Origin: Spirogloea muscicola
Lineage: Eukaryota; Streptophyta; Zygnematophyceae; Spirogloeales; Spirogloeaceae
Direction: 5' to 3'
Length of the DNA stretch: 64,000 nt
Assembly: GCA_009602725.1 (NCBI GenBank)
Contig: WELB01000124.1
Coordinates: 304,155 to 368,154 of the forward strand
Numbering within the stretch: the first letter of the stretch is position 1; each line of letters starts with the position of its first letter. Positions 43,190 through 54,716 of the stretch are shown piece by piece. The notes beneath the pieces were generated by a model that saw only the letters and a program-made list of their open reading frames with translations, searched no databases and was not told the origin of the DNA. Both the position numbers and the translations under genes were made by a program.

Positions 43190-44600
43190 ACAAGGCCTGG
43201 AAGGGCTGGATTGGGCCAAAACCACGAAACTTCTCTTCGTGATTTCTGCGAGTGGGCGCTCAATGTCCTCTACTCACTACAGTTGGATTCCCTGGCAGAG
43301 TGCCATCAAGCAGGTACAAATCAGATTCACCTTCACGTGATAAAGTAGCATTTCGTCGAATTCCTCTTTTAGTCTTTATCTCGTCTAGTGTCGAGGCTAC
43401 TTATGTGAGTAGCGCACCTTAGAATACATGCGGTGTGGACCAAGTGCATTCCATTGACTGTGTCCAGTAGGCGGGCAAAGGCAACTTCGTGTGGAGACCT
43501 TGTATAGGAGGCCGCTATGGGAGATGCAGACTCCGCAGGTTAGCCACGTGCCTGCACACCTTCTCCAGCTCTTGGATGACATCCGTTTGTATAAGATGGA
43601 GTCATGTGCATGCGACATTGATAAGTGGCTGTAGTTCTCTTGCATCGTAATGACTTTGCCTCTGTTGTGTCACTAGATGGGTACATGTTGTGACCTTCCT
43701 GCAGGTCATCGAGCCAGGTCTCCTGTTAAGGGGCTTTGAGCTAGTCGACAGGTGCGCTTCAAGATCATTCAGCTCTCCTCCATCGAGTCCTTCCTTTCAC
43801 ACGACTCAGCAGCTTCTACGGCTGTTGCAGGTGCAAACAAGCTAGCACGAATTCTTCTTCAGAATGGCAGACCCCTTTGGACTAATAGCTGAGAGAAAGC
43901 TGGAGATAGCGATGACATGTCCTTTCTGGAGCACCTGAAGCACCGGCGTGCATCCCTATTCCAATCTCAGTATCAGGCTCTGCTCATGCGGACCTGACAC
44001 TATCGCTTTACGTAATTTGACGAGCTGCTTGGCAAATAATCCTTACGGAGAAGGTTGGCTGTCGAATTTTGAGCTTGCTGCGTCGGCACTAATTGAGTGG
44101 TGCGAGAAATGCGAAACTTCCTGCACTCTACTATAGGCCAAACATTATCTATTGCCTCTTAAACTAGTGCGATAATTTCACCGTGATTGGCATATCGATG
44201 CAATGTCAAAGCAAGAAGACGAGAAAGCCATCGTACCTAAAGGACTTGATGGGTGTCTCATAAATTCTGTTATTGGCTATAATGTCGTAAAAACTGTCGT
44301 ATAGTTGTCGTAAAATTCTGTTCTTAGTCCCATACTCCCTACGCCTTTGACGTCAATTGGCCACCCGCTGCAAATTTTCGACTCCACGAATACAACGATT
44401 ATGCACCCGGTGACTTTCACATCCCTGATTTAAACGCTGTCATCTTAGCGTCTTCCGGCCCTTTGAACCTTGACCAATCTTTTCGTGCTGGCTTTCCACA
44501 CTCCTTGTCATGACTTTACCCCTGTAGACAGGCAATAAGGCGGCTGATTCCAGATTGGGTTCGGACGTAGGTATTTAGGAGCAAACCCCTACACCGTGAA
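43190..44600. other. AT-richer region, no gene seen
   Basis: Lower GC than its surroundings, with no long frames or known motif. A diverged tail (CTTTCCACACTCCTTG) lies near 44490. Function not visible. Confidence 0.5.
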
Positions 44601-44979
44601 GCACCTCGCGCCTCAGTGCGCAGCGGAAGTCTTGCCCTGTGGTACCGCCGTCAGGCGGCGTCTCCACCTCCCGGGCGCCAGCCCGTAGCTAGCCCACCAA
44701 CGGCCGGCCACGGACGCCTTGCAGCAAGCCGGTAGCGTCCTGCGGCGGCGGGCTGCAGCAGCAGGCGCAGCGGCAGGGCTGCGCCGCTCTCGGGGCTTCA
44801 CTGATCCGAACTGCTGTCCGTGTCTCTGCCCCCAGACTCCTAGTGCTCCCGGTGCCGCACCCCCTCCAGGGACGCATTGGGTCGCTCCATGGGCCACCCC
44901 GCGGGGCGGGCCGCATGCGGCCCGCCCCGTGGGGCAGGCCTGTCGAGGGGAAGGCCCCGCTGTCGGGGCCGACGTGTCG

Positions 44980-45225
44980 AGGGCGCCGGGGTGGACACCG
45001 TGCCACCGCGGCCCGTGCGCCAGGCGCCAGGGTGGACACCGGGCCACCGCGGCCCCGTGCGCCGGGCGCCAGGGTGGACACTGTGCCACCGCGGCCCCGT
45101 GCGCTGGGCGCCAGGGTGGACACCGTGCCACCGCGGCCCCGTTCGCGACCAACTGGCCAGGCCAGGTCGGTCGGGGCGGGGCGCCAGGGTGGACACCGCG
45201 CCACCGAGGCCCCCGTGCGGGACCG
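44980..45225. repeat. 42-bp minisatellite, about 5 copies
   Basis: GTGGACACCG-type anchors at 44991, 45032, 45074, 45116 and 45189, a period of 41-42 bp. The fourth interval is longer and holds a CTGGCCAGGCCAGGTCGG(T/C)C unit, which is found again at 45227-45245. All three frames of both strands stay open through it, so the long frames here are not evidence of a gene. Confidence 0.85.
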
Positions 45226-45339
45226 CCTGGCCAGGCCAGGTCGGCCACCTGCCAATTAGGTGAGCGTAACCACCTGGGTCAACGCTCACAGTAAGTGGGA
45301 ACATTACATTCCTTGCCTCCTTTGAAAGGGCTTGCTTAC

Positions 45340-45990
45340 GGTTCAAGCCGAGATGGGCCAGCCGGAAGCAATGATTGTTCTTCTCTCGACGTCACTTGTT
45401 AGTTTGTTTGCAGCGAGCTCAGGCTCATGCTTTGCACCGGAAGGCTCGTCGAGCTTTAGCTGGTGACAGATGGGCTTGGCAGGCTCAATTGTGAGCCACC
45501 GCAGAGAATGAACCTGCCAATGGCATCGCTTAGCGCATGCCCGTCGTGGATTGCATATCTCCACCATGCAGCTGCCCTTTCGCCAGAGAAGATCACCGGG
45601 GTGTCCCTACCCTAGACGGTAAGAGGGAGGGAAAGAAGAAGTGGCTCTCCCGAATGGGGCAAGGGCTGTGAGAAGCCAGCCCGAAAAGAATTGACAAGAT
45701 TCCAAGGGGCCAAACTACGAGCTAAGCAGCAACTTCGGGGCCTGAAGAGGCTATGGCAGAACGGGGGAGGATGGACCACTCAGTAGTTACGAGTGAGGGG
45801 CCACAAATCCGACAGTGTTTCTTATTGTGCTTGTTTTCTTAGCGCTTCCCCCCTTCTCGTACTTTGTTCATTCTTTTTTGGGCTGGCTTTTCCAGCCCCT
45901 ATCCTCAATAGGCGAGCCCTTTCTTCCTCTGCAATGGCGGCGCGCTCATACTGTTGAAACTGTTGCGCACATTCACAGGCAAGACCATCC
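45340..45990. repeat. Repeats at the 3' side of F-box copy 3
   Basis: A segment shared with 37740-37890 lies at 45470-45630. A minus tail is at 45640-45780 (with GCTAAGCAGC.ACT and GGCCTGAAGAGG as at 10200 and 31600). A plus LINE tail is at 45815-45930. Confidence 0.55.
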
Positions 45991-46871
45991 AATCAGGGTG
46001 CAGGTCCAGGGTGGCGCATACTCCGTAAACAACAGCTTCCTCACCGCTCCGAAATTTTATGCCGCATTGATGGGGTGGGCCTGAGCCTGCCCCATATGTT
46101 GCTGCCTATGCAAGGCCAGCTCAGGGAAGTAGCAACGCAAGTGGCTCTATGATAAATGGGTGCTCAATGACCCGTGGTAAACAGCCGCAAGTCGGAGTAC
46201 CTAGCAGCCGGAAAAGAGTCGCCAAGTTACCAGCACTATATATATGTACAGAAACATTTTACTTATATTCTGAGAAGGGTGCCAGTGTTGACTAGCCATC
46301 TCGGACACACCCGAAACGGATGCAGCAGGGAGCACGGAACGTCTTCCTTCCCAGAAGCTTCAATACAGGTAGAATCATTGGGCTCCCGTAGACTCCTGTG
46401 GACGCAGGACAATGATAATCAGGCACGCTTCTATTCATGGAGTCAGAGTAGTGTAGCAGCCCAAATTGACCCAATACCAGTAGAAGTCAGTAAAGGACGC
46501 TGCATTTGGAAGAATCTGTAGATGTCAGAATATATGACACCCAGAAAACGTCCAATATGCCAATGGGGCTGAATGTCTTGCAGGTTGCACGATGAGGACA
46601 TGCATCCGAGATTATTGGCTATGCTGTCCACATCACATTGGCAATATGTGCAGCAATTATTAACCACTGCTGTGACGCACGAGCAGAACTTAGTCAACTC
46701 ACGACAAATTGCCGCTTCAGGGCCTCTGCCCGCGTGATACCATGACAGACTGATTCACGGAGCAACATACTAGAGCAGGTCTATGTTCACAAGCAATGCA
46801 AGTTGAGAGATGTGCTTTTGCCATTCTGACGAGGTATTGTTGACTAGCAAAGCAAAGTAGCGAGTGGCTGT
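45990..46871 (-). other. 3' flank of F-box copy 3, duplicated
   Basis: Shares long blocks with 28140-29085 and 37950-38898. No frame is shared by all three copies. Confidence 0.55.
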
Positions 46872-49021
46872 TCACATTGTGGACACAGTAGAGACATGTG
46901 CCATCCGCTTCCTGCCATGAGCTTTCAACGAAGAATTGAATACAATATATTTAACAGCAGTCTCGTGATGAACGCGAAATCTGAAGAAGAAATCATGAGC
47001 TAGACCATAGTCGGCCTCCCATGGCTCTTCCACCCTCTCCAGACGAGCTACTCGTGCACGATACACAGTGATGTTTGCAACATCTTGCGGCAGCCGTTTG
47101 ACCTTTCTATAAGAGAGGCCGGCCACATGCACATATGCTAATTTGCTGCAACGAGACATACTCTGATAGAATTTCTCACATCCAAAGATATCTGAGTCCA
47201 TTGCCACCTCTGTAGGGCATAGCAGTGCCAGTATTCCATCCTCAGTGCACCATCTATCCTCAGTCCTTTGAAAGGGCACATTACCAAGCTCCAGGCGGAC
47301 AAGCTTACCGCAATTGGCAAGAAATGTTGGCCAATCCACCTCGCTGGATTGCAGAAGAGAAATTTCAGCAAGTGTGCTGAAAGGCCAGAGCACCAGCCGC
47401 CGAGCTTCCAGAAGCCAATCACACTTTCGTATGTGGCCCAACACTTATCAAAGTCGAGGGAACGGAGCGATGAAAGACTGGTAGGGAAGCACAAGTCTGC
47501 CCCCAAGAAGTGAACGATCTTCAGACGAAGGGCCACTAGTTGGGGGGCCTTTGCCAAGGAAGGCACCCAAATGCAGGGCTGTCACGCTCCACCATGTTAC
47601 CCTCAGCACCGAAAAGGATGGGAGCTCGTCGCAAGCGAGCAGCCACTGATCGAGATCACCACCTGAGCCATTAATGTGAAGTTGTTGCAACTACGAGCAA
47701 GAGGCAGCTAGGCCCTTGATAGCATCAGTTGTGTCATCATTTTCTGAGATTCTTGTCTCTACTATCTGCAACGTCGAGAATTTGGATGCAGCTGACTCCG
47801 GCAGCAGCCCTTGGCGAATCCAGGGCCTGTGGCTGTGCAACCGCGTCAGCGAGCAGCATGATGACATTAGCGCCTCGGAGGAGACTGGCGACAGCCTTGG
47901 ACAGGCTTGAAGGCCGACCTGCTGCAGCAGCAGGCAAGCGGATGCTAGCGCAATAATTCCGGCGTCCGTGATGTTCCCAAAGCCAGTCAAGAGGAGCGAT
48001 CGTAGCTGCAACAAATTGCTGGCAATGTATAGAAGGCCTGCGTCCGTGAGAGAACTCGAGGGACCCGTGGATATGCCGAGCTCCAGCTCCGTGTGGCGCT
48101 TGCACGAGACAACGATAGTTTGGATGTCCGCGTCTGCAGAAGGCGTTATTGATCAGACCTGCCCGTCAAAGTCCCACCGCTTTACAAGAAGGGAAGGCAG
48201 ATTTGCACTAAGTGACAGGGTATTGACCATCTATACCAAGCACCTAGCACGAAGTACAGGACAGTGGAGCGGCTTACCAGAGAAGTCGCACAAAATTATG
48301 GAGAGGCTCTCGAGGACCGTGAACTGGGCAATGACGGGAACCAGAACGGCCGGGGGCCGCTAGAGAAGAAGGGCTCGCTCATTGAGGATAGGGGCTGGAA
48401 AAAGCCAGCCCAGAAAAGAATGAACAAAGGACGAGAAGGGGCCAGGGGAAATACAAAGAACAACAAGCACAGAAAAGAAACGAAGCAGCTGCTAAGCACT
48501 CAGTGACCCCTGCTGAGCAGCCGCAGGTCAGAGAGACTGGGTTCCTGGAAGCGGGTCCCAACTAGAGAACCAGCCCACGCACAATCCGTGCATGGGCAAC
48601 GAGGTCGTTTAGGCCATCAATCAGTCGCTCCGGCTGTATTTGAATGTGCTCATATTCTTAGCACACGGACCGCAAAGTCACCCGCAGGTCTGAGAGTGCA
48701 GTGGCGGCCGTCAGCGAGCGGAAGTCGGAGAGAGTCGCGGGGAAGTGGACAGTGAGGCGTAGCCGCGCGAGGTTGGGGAAGGCTGTGGCCAGCGCTGGGC
48801 CGAGCTCCGGCTTCTGGAGCACCGACGGCGCCTGCCGGTCCCCGAGCTGCCTGCGCTCGCGCAGCGCGAGCTCGGTGACGGAGGCCTTGACCAGGCGGCG
48901 CCAGCGGCGGCAGACGCGCGCGAGCGGGAGCCAGCCGGAGGCGCCGAGCGGGGCGTGGGCGGGCGGCGGCGGCGACGCGGGCGAGGATCGCCGCCAGGCA
49001 CTCGTCCGGCAGGCCGTCCAT
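46872..49021 (-). pseudogene. F-box / LRR gene copy 3, disrupted
   Basis: The F-box exon starts at 49021 (MDGLPDECLAAILARVAAAA) but changes frame after the Ala run: the rest (APLGASGWLPLARVCRRWRR) is in another frame. A 194-bp LINE end is inserted in the same exon (48368-48561). The LRR exon (about 47140-48014) is still readable in parts (DAGIIALASACLLLQQVGLQ). The intron seen in copy 1 before CSQLAYVHVA is absent here, where YQSMS runs straight into RCSKLAYVHVAGL, with about 8 codons lost. Pseudogene. Confidence 0.75.
48368..48561 (-). mobile_element. 5'-truncated LINE inserted in F-box copy 3, with 8-bp TSD
   Basis: CTAGAGAA occurs at both borders (48360-48367 and 48562-48569). Copies 1 and 2 of the gene have an uninterrupted CTGGAGAACCAGCCC at this point. 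In minus sense the insert begins within the last codons of the LINE (GACCCGCTTCCAGGAACCC) and ends just after the GGGCTGG...CCAGCCC stem-loop and CTATCCTCAATGAGCGAGCC. This fixes the element's 3' end. Confidence 0.9.
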
Positions 49022-49690
49022 GGCTGGCGGAGCGGCGTGAAGACTGCGGCTGAGGAGAAGGAAAGAGAGAAGAAAGTGCTCGCCCATTGAGGATAGGGGC
49101 TGGAAAAAGCCAGCCCAAAAAAGAATGAACAGAGTACGAGAAGGGCAGGGCCAGGGAAAAGAAATGAAGCAAGTGCTCGCCCATTGAGGATAGGGGCTGG
49201 AAAAGCCAGCCCAAAAAAGAATGAACAGATAATGAGAAGGGGGCCAGGGGAAGCGCTAAGAAAAACAAGCACACAAAGAAACAAAGCAGTCACAAATCAC
49301 TCAGTACCCATGCTAAGCAGCCGCAGATCAGAGATGCTAGGCTCCTGGAAGTGGGTCCCCTGGCCAGAGCTAGAGGCAGCAGCGAGGGCTCTGCCAGCAC
49401 GAAGGTGCAGCGCGCGGGCCATAGAAAGTGCTCGCCCATAGACCTCTGCAGCGAGACGGCCAGGCGCATACGATAAAGAAGCAAGCGCGGCCAGATTGAC
49501 ATACGATACACTTGCGCCAGCGACCCGGCTGCAGGAAAGTCTACCGGCTCCCCATGGAAGCGACGGGCGACGGTGTGGCGGGCGAGCTGGGTGAGCAGCT
49601 CGAACCACCGAGCGCCCAGCGACCCATGGAAATGCGTGTATATTAAGAGATGGGGAGGCCATGTGTGGCCAAGTACAAAGGCAAGCACAT
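49022..49690 (-). mobile_element. LINE 3' ends, minus, stacked
   Basis: Tails with stem-loops at 49078-49130 and 49170-49225, then the ORF end (RMRLAVSLQRS, LAAASSSGQGTHF) at 49320-49530 and a worn FHGSLGARWFELLTQLARHT at 49560-49640. A piece of repeat B lies at about 49650-49706. Confidence 0.65.
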
Positions 49691-49707
49691 TGGACAAATG
49701 TACGTCN

Positions 49708-49965
49708 GCGCGCTGCACCTGCGTGCAGGCAGAGCCCTCGCTGCTGCCTCTGGCTCTGGCCAGGGGACCCGCTTCCAGGAACCCAGTCTCTCTGACCTGA
49801 GACTGTTTAGCAGGGGTTACTGAGTGCTTCGTAGCTGCTTCGTTTCTTTTCTGTGCTTGTTGTTCTTTGTACTTCCCCTGGCCCTTCTCGTCCTTTGTTC
49901 ATTCTTTTCTGGGCTGGCTTTTTCCAGCCCCTATCCTCAATGGGCGAGCCCTTCTTCTTTAGGCC
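49708..49965 (+). mobile_element. LINE 3' end, plus, with tail
   Basis: RALHLRAGRALAAASGSGQG near 49710 to the tail stem-loop at 49912-49931 and CTATCCTCAATGGGCGAGCC. Nearly identical to the 10070-end copy. A single N is next to its start. Confidence 0.7.
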
Positions 49966-50060
49966 CCTTTCGTCATTTGGCCCCTTCGAACCTTTGTCAA
50001 TTCTTTTCGGGCTGGCTTTTCACAGCCCTTGCCCTCATTGGGAGAGCCACTTCTTCTGCT
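49965..50060 (+). repeat. Retroposon tail
   Basis: CCTTTGTCAATTCTTTTCGG, a stem-loop GGGCTGGCTTTTCACAGCCC (50009-50028) and CATTGGGAGAGCCACTTCTT. The same class as at 8330, 32625 and 42465. Confidence 0.7.
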
Positions 50061-50545
50061 TACAGGGCCGCGAATGCATCACCAACCGGGTGATTAGCAT
50101 ATTTTCGCTCCTTGCCCCGGGCCGCCAGGCCGACCGCGTGCCCTGCAAACGACGCCGATCTGGTGGGATTGGCGGAGTCGATGCAGTCAGTTGTCGGAGA
50201 AGGGCTCACCACATCGGCGATGATGCGGGGACCGCCGCCTGGCGGGATGGCGACCAGGCACGTCGGCACGTCGTGTATGGGGCTGACCGTCCGCGCCCAG
50301 CTGGATGGGCATTATTGAGTTTTCCACAGCCACCTTGAAGCCAGCCTCCGAAAACACCCCCTGCATACCATCTCGCAGGAGATCGGAAGCGGTCCGCCCC
50401 CGTGTGCGCAACAGAGCATAGGCGCAGCCAGCTCCGCAGATTCAGCGTGACGGGCACGGCACTCGCACTGAGTCGGACAGTCATTACATACTAGTGTGAG
50501 CACAGACCCTCGAGAAGGCATAAATGTAAGCAATGACATGCCTCA
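50060..50545 (-). mobile_element. LINE ORF2 C-terminal region with zinc knuckle
   Basis: Minus frame: CNDCPTQCECRARH, then MLCCAHGGGPLPIS, then IPPGGGPRIIADVVSPSPTT and RSASFAGHAVGLAARGKERK. The C..C...H....C arrangement followed by GG...RIIADV.SP.P and AG.A..A...K is the C-terminal half of LINE ORF2, just upstream of the blocks found at 9545-9900. Together they outline the end of one LINE lineage. Frames shift inside, so the copy is dead. Confidence 0.65.
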
Positions 50546-50549
50546 GAAG

Positions 50550-51110
50550 CTTGCTCAAGAACGCTGACCACCATTGTCACTCCAATACGAAGTATGGGCT
50601 GATAGGGAGAATATCCTTCCCAACGGAGTAAGTTGCCCTGCTTGCACGTACTTGCCCGCCTGGAGTTGCTCAGTCATTGTGCAGCTCGGTGGCTCCTGCA
50701 AGTCGCAAAGTTGACAGGCCAGGGCTGCTGAGGCTTCAGAAGCCATAGCTTCGTTTGTGACCCAACAATAATCACAGTCGATGGAACGGAGTGGAAGACT
50801 GTTAGGGAAGCACAGGTCCCTTCCGTTGAAGCTAGTCTTAGTCTGAGGCCAAGAGTCGCCAAACTGGGGGCTTTCCTTTTGCTAAAGCGGCGAATAAGTT
50901 GTCAGCATTCAGCCTCCATGCCACCAGCCTGAGCACCGTAAGGGAAGAGAAACCTCTGCAAGCGTGCAGCCACTCATCGAGGTGTGCACCGGCCTAGGAG
51001 CCAAGAATGTGAAGCTCTTGCAACTGCGAGCAGTAGGCTGCTAAGTCTCTTATAGCGTCAGCATCATCGTCGCCTTCTGGGAGGTGTATGTTCACAACTG
51101 CAACCTTGAA
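50550..51110 (-). pseudogene. F-box / LRR remnant, copy 4
   Basis: Minus strand keeps DLAAYCSQLQELHILGS, VLRLVAWRLNADNLFAAL and a piece like SLPLRSIDCDYCWVTNEA, all parallel to the LRR exon of copies 1-3. There is no F-box and no open frame. An old, partial fourth member of the cluster. Confidence 0.65.
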
Positions 51111-52053
51111 AGAATGGCTGTAGCTGACATCGGCCGCAGCCTATGGCAATTTCAGGACCTCTCTGTTACAGTCACGGAGAGTGATTTCGTTTCACCTTTT
51201 GGCCTTTTCGGGCCTTGTTCGGGCCTTGGTTTCCGTGGGTGTGGTCTGGCTCCTCAGCTTGTCAGAAATGAATGTGCTTACTCTTGGATCTTAATGTCCC
51301 CCTTAGCCAGCTTATTGCCTCGTTTCCAGGACTTTTGTAAGGCTCGTATTGGCCTCCGTTTCAATTTGATGCGCACCTCGCTTTTGGGTGACCTCTCACA
51401 GCCATTGCCTTACTTTGGCAGATGCTGATTTATCTGAGCCACTTGCATAGCTGTGTGCTTTTCAATCCGATCTGCACTTGCTGACTAGAGCTTATTGAGC
51501 GTCCATTTAACAGGAGTCGAGGAAAGTAAATTCGTGTTCTTCCAGAACCGGCCCTTTCTTTCACTTTTCCTGACCTCGTCCAATCCTTTTGGCTGGCCTC
51601 TCACAGCCATTTCCTTACTTTGGAAGAGCTATCTGAATCGAACCTTTGAACAGTGTAAATTCATTAGGCTGGCCAATTCCAGCATCGGCCTCAGCTCGAA
51701 GAGTCTTCTCTATTCGATGTAGCAGATCTCGCCCCTTTCTGGAAGAGCCTCTCTCTTTCCATTGAGCGAAGTTGTCGAACATCACGTCTGTCGTCAGCAG
51801 ACATACAGCGCAGTGGACGCCCCCCCCGACCATCCGACGACTGCAGTAAACCGTCGCGGCCTGATCGGACGGCCACGGCGGCTCGGCAAGCCGAGGTTTC
51901 TGTGGGGGCTCAAAGATAGCGGGGAACCTTAAACCCCTGCGGATCCCCCACGACAGGCGGACCTCCCCTCCCCTCCGCCGCCGCCGCCGTCGCCGCCGCC
52001 GCCGCCGTCGTGAGCCGCGGCAAGACCCGCGGGTCGTGACAGAGTACGGCGGG
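51110..52053. other. Upstream of uL4 with worn repeat tails
   Basis: Diverged stem-loop tails near 51385-51425, 51590-51640 and 51665-51690 (+). 51830-52053 is GC-rich with (CCG)n and probably holds the uL4 promoter and 5' UTR. Confidence 0.5.
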
Positions 52054-54147
52054 ATGGCGGCGGCGGCGCGGCCGCTGGTGAACGTGCAGGCGGCGGAGGG
52101 CCACGGCGGCGACGCCGAGCAGTCGGCGCTGCCGGCAGTGCTGGTGTCGCCGATCCGGCCGGACATTGTGGCGGCGGTGCACACGGGGCTGGCCAAGAAC
52201 CGGCGCCAGGCGTACGCCGTGAGCCCCAAGGCGGGCCACCAGACGTCCGCCGAGTCGTGGGGAACGGGGCGCGCCGTCTCGCGTATCCCGCGAGTGCCCG
52301 GCGGCGGCACTCACCGGGCCGGCCAGGGCGCCTTCGGCAACATGTGCCGCGGCGGGCGCATGTTCGCGCCCACCAAGACGTGGCGCCGCTGGCACCGCCG
52401 CGTTGGCCTCAACCAGAAGCGTTACGCCGTGGCGTCCGCGCTCGCCGCCTCCGCCGTGCCGGCGCTGGTTGCCGCCCGCGGCCACCGCATCGACGCCGTC
52501 CCCGAGCTCCCGCTCGTCGTCGCCGACGCCGCCGAGGCGCTTGAGAAGACCTCCTCCGCCGTCAAGCTCCTCAAGCGCCTCGGCGCGTACGACGACGTGC
52601 TCAAGGCCAAGGCCAGCCACAACGTGCGCGCCGGCAAGGGCAAGATGCGCAATCGCCGCTACGTCTCGCGCCGCGGCCCCCTCATCGTCTTCGGCACCGA
52701 AGGCTCGAAGATCTCCAAGGCCTTCCGCAACATCCCGGGAGTCGAGGTCTGCCTCTTTCATGCAATTTCTGCCTGACAGGCCAACTTACTATGCGCCAGG
52801 CTGAGCTGGCTGTTTGTTGTCTTCATTTGTTGGTTGCCATGAGGAGTATTGCGAGATTACACATTGGTATCGCTTCCTCTTGGTGTCATGGACAAGTTGC
52901 ATAGGCTGGCCGCCGCTGGCACTCCGGTAACAAGGAGGCCCAAGCATGGGCATCAGTAGCGCGTCTTGCAGCATGCAGCCCAAGAGACCTGCACATAGAA
53001 GAGGATGCGAGTGCTGTGGGTGGCTGCCGGGAGGCTTTGCTATTGATAAGGCGGTTTGGCGTGCTGGCAGGTTGCATGTGTTGACAGGCTCAACCTCCTC
53101 CAGCTCGCACCTGGTGGTCACCTCGGCCGATTCATAGTGTGGACCAAGGTGCACAATTCAGACCGCGTTAGCTGACAAGGGGGACCCTTTGGGCACGCTG
53201 CAGCGGCCCAGATCATTAGATTTGGCCAAGGCATGTGCATTGCAGGCTTGCTGCAGTCTGCAAGCTGAAGCCAGGAGTATTGTTTTGGTTGGGGAACTTT
53301 ATGTGCTTGGGCTCGTTGGATTTTCATCTTGCAGTGCGCGTTTGAGAAGCTGGACACTATCTTCGGCACAGTTGACACGCCGTCCGCCGTCAAGAAGGGT
53401 TTCACGCTTCCGCGGCCTGTGATTGGCAACTCGGACCTTGCCCGCATCATCAACTCCGACGAAATTCAGGTGCACCAAATCGCGCGTGTTCTGCGTCCCA
53501 GTCTGATGTAGCCTGTGCTGCCGTCTCTAACCTGGCCTCCTTACAGCTAAAGGGATACCACCTCATTTCTAAGACTAGATTGCGCCAGGTCAGCGGGCCT
53601 TTCCCAGTGCCAGGCCTAACTCAAAGGAGCTGCAGGATACACCGTTTCCTGCTCATGTCTGAGCCTCAGGTCTATTGCTGTTGGCAGAGCATAGTACGGC
53701 CAACAAAGGTCAGCAACCAGCGGCGTGTGCTCAAGAAGAACCCTCTCAAGAATCTTGGCGCAATGCTGAAGCTCAACCCGTACGCCAAGTCGGCAAGGCG
53801 AATGGAGCTGCTCGCGTCAGAGAGGCAGGCCAAAGCCAAGGCTGAGAAGATTGACGCGAAGAGGAAGGTGTCTAAGGTACAGTATTAGCAGTGCAGTTTG
53901 TCGACTATTGAAAGCCAGTGCTTAGTGATCACAGCCTGATGAGGTAACGCATTGTGAAGTGTGTAACACATCTGCCAACGGATTGAGCATCACACGCTGT
54001 GTTTATTTCTGCTGGCAGATTGGGCCGGAGGTGGACAAAGAGACTCGATTGGCGGCTGGCAAGGCGTGGTACAAAACGATGGTGTCTGATAGCGACTACT
54101 ATGAGTTTGAGGTCTTCTCCAAGTGGCTTGGTGTCACTCAAGTATAG
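52054..54147 (+). CDS. RPL4: Large-subunit ribosomal protein uL4 (L4)
   Basis: Five exons in phase, 407 residues: 52054-52746, 53071-53148, 53335-53469, 53688-53876, 54019-54147. The exons give [44 protein letters not shown]-type motif [61 protein letters not shown] and [20 protein letters not shown], all hallmarks of eukaryotic uL4. The protein folds into the 60S subunit and its extended loop lines the exit tunnel. Length is as usual for the family (about 400). The exon 2 acceptor (GTGCTGGCAG) is fixed by [10 protein letters not shown]. First exon codons are strongly GC-biased, as expected for a highly expressed gene. It is convergent with the DUF2256 gene. Confidence 0.98.
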
Positions 54148-54716
54148 AGCTCTGTGAGGGGCACAAGCCGTAGCCTCCTCCTGCCAAGCCGTAGCCTCCT
54201 CCTGCCAAAGTTACTGAGACGACGGCCCGCCTTGCTGCCAGTGCAAAATTGAATGCAGCAGAGGGGGGTAGAGTGCAATGCAAAGGTGCAAACGGCAAGA
54301 GGGCCAAACGTCTTTCTGGGGTTTTGGTGCAAATCCGTGTGCAACTTTGAAGCAGCAACTGTCCAAGCCAAGGGCAGATTCCGAGGCAGCTTGCCCCTGG
54401 CAGCGAGGCACAGGGGTGCCATAGAAAATTTCCCCAAAAGAATGTGCAGCCCTCCTTGTGAAGCTTTTGTCGTGGATCTGCACTAGCCCCATTGGTGAAG
54501 GCATGGCCGCTGCTCCTTGGCATGAACCGGTGGCGTATCCAGTCCGGCGTATCACAAAGCATTTCGCAGCAACAGCGATCAGAAACTCTGTGGCGGCAAA
54601 TTGCTGCTGGAGTGTGCTTGTTGGTCGGCCAGGCTCTTTGCAATTGAGGGCCTGACTGGCGGGCGGGCCTGTGCTGGCTTGCGATTCAAAAGATAGCTGT
54701 GCAACCATCATCACGA
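54148..54716. other. Intergenic region between convergent genes
   Basis: Contains a tandem pair of AGCCGTAGCCTCCTCCTGCC (54167-54206). No gene recognised; frames here are shadows. Confidence 0.5.

Noticed and set aside
44613-45346. Long frames on both strands at 44.6-45.3 kb
   Set aside because: Produced by the 42-bp GC-rich minisatellite, which is open in all frames.
51615-52761. Antisense frames over the first exon of uL4
   Set aside because: Shadows of the strongly GC-biased coding strand.
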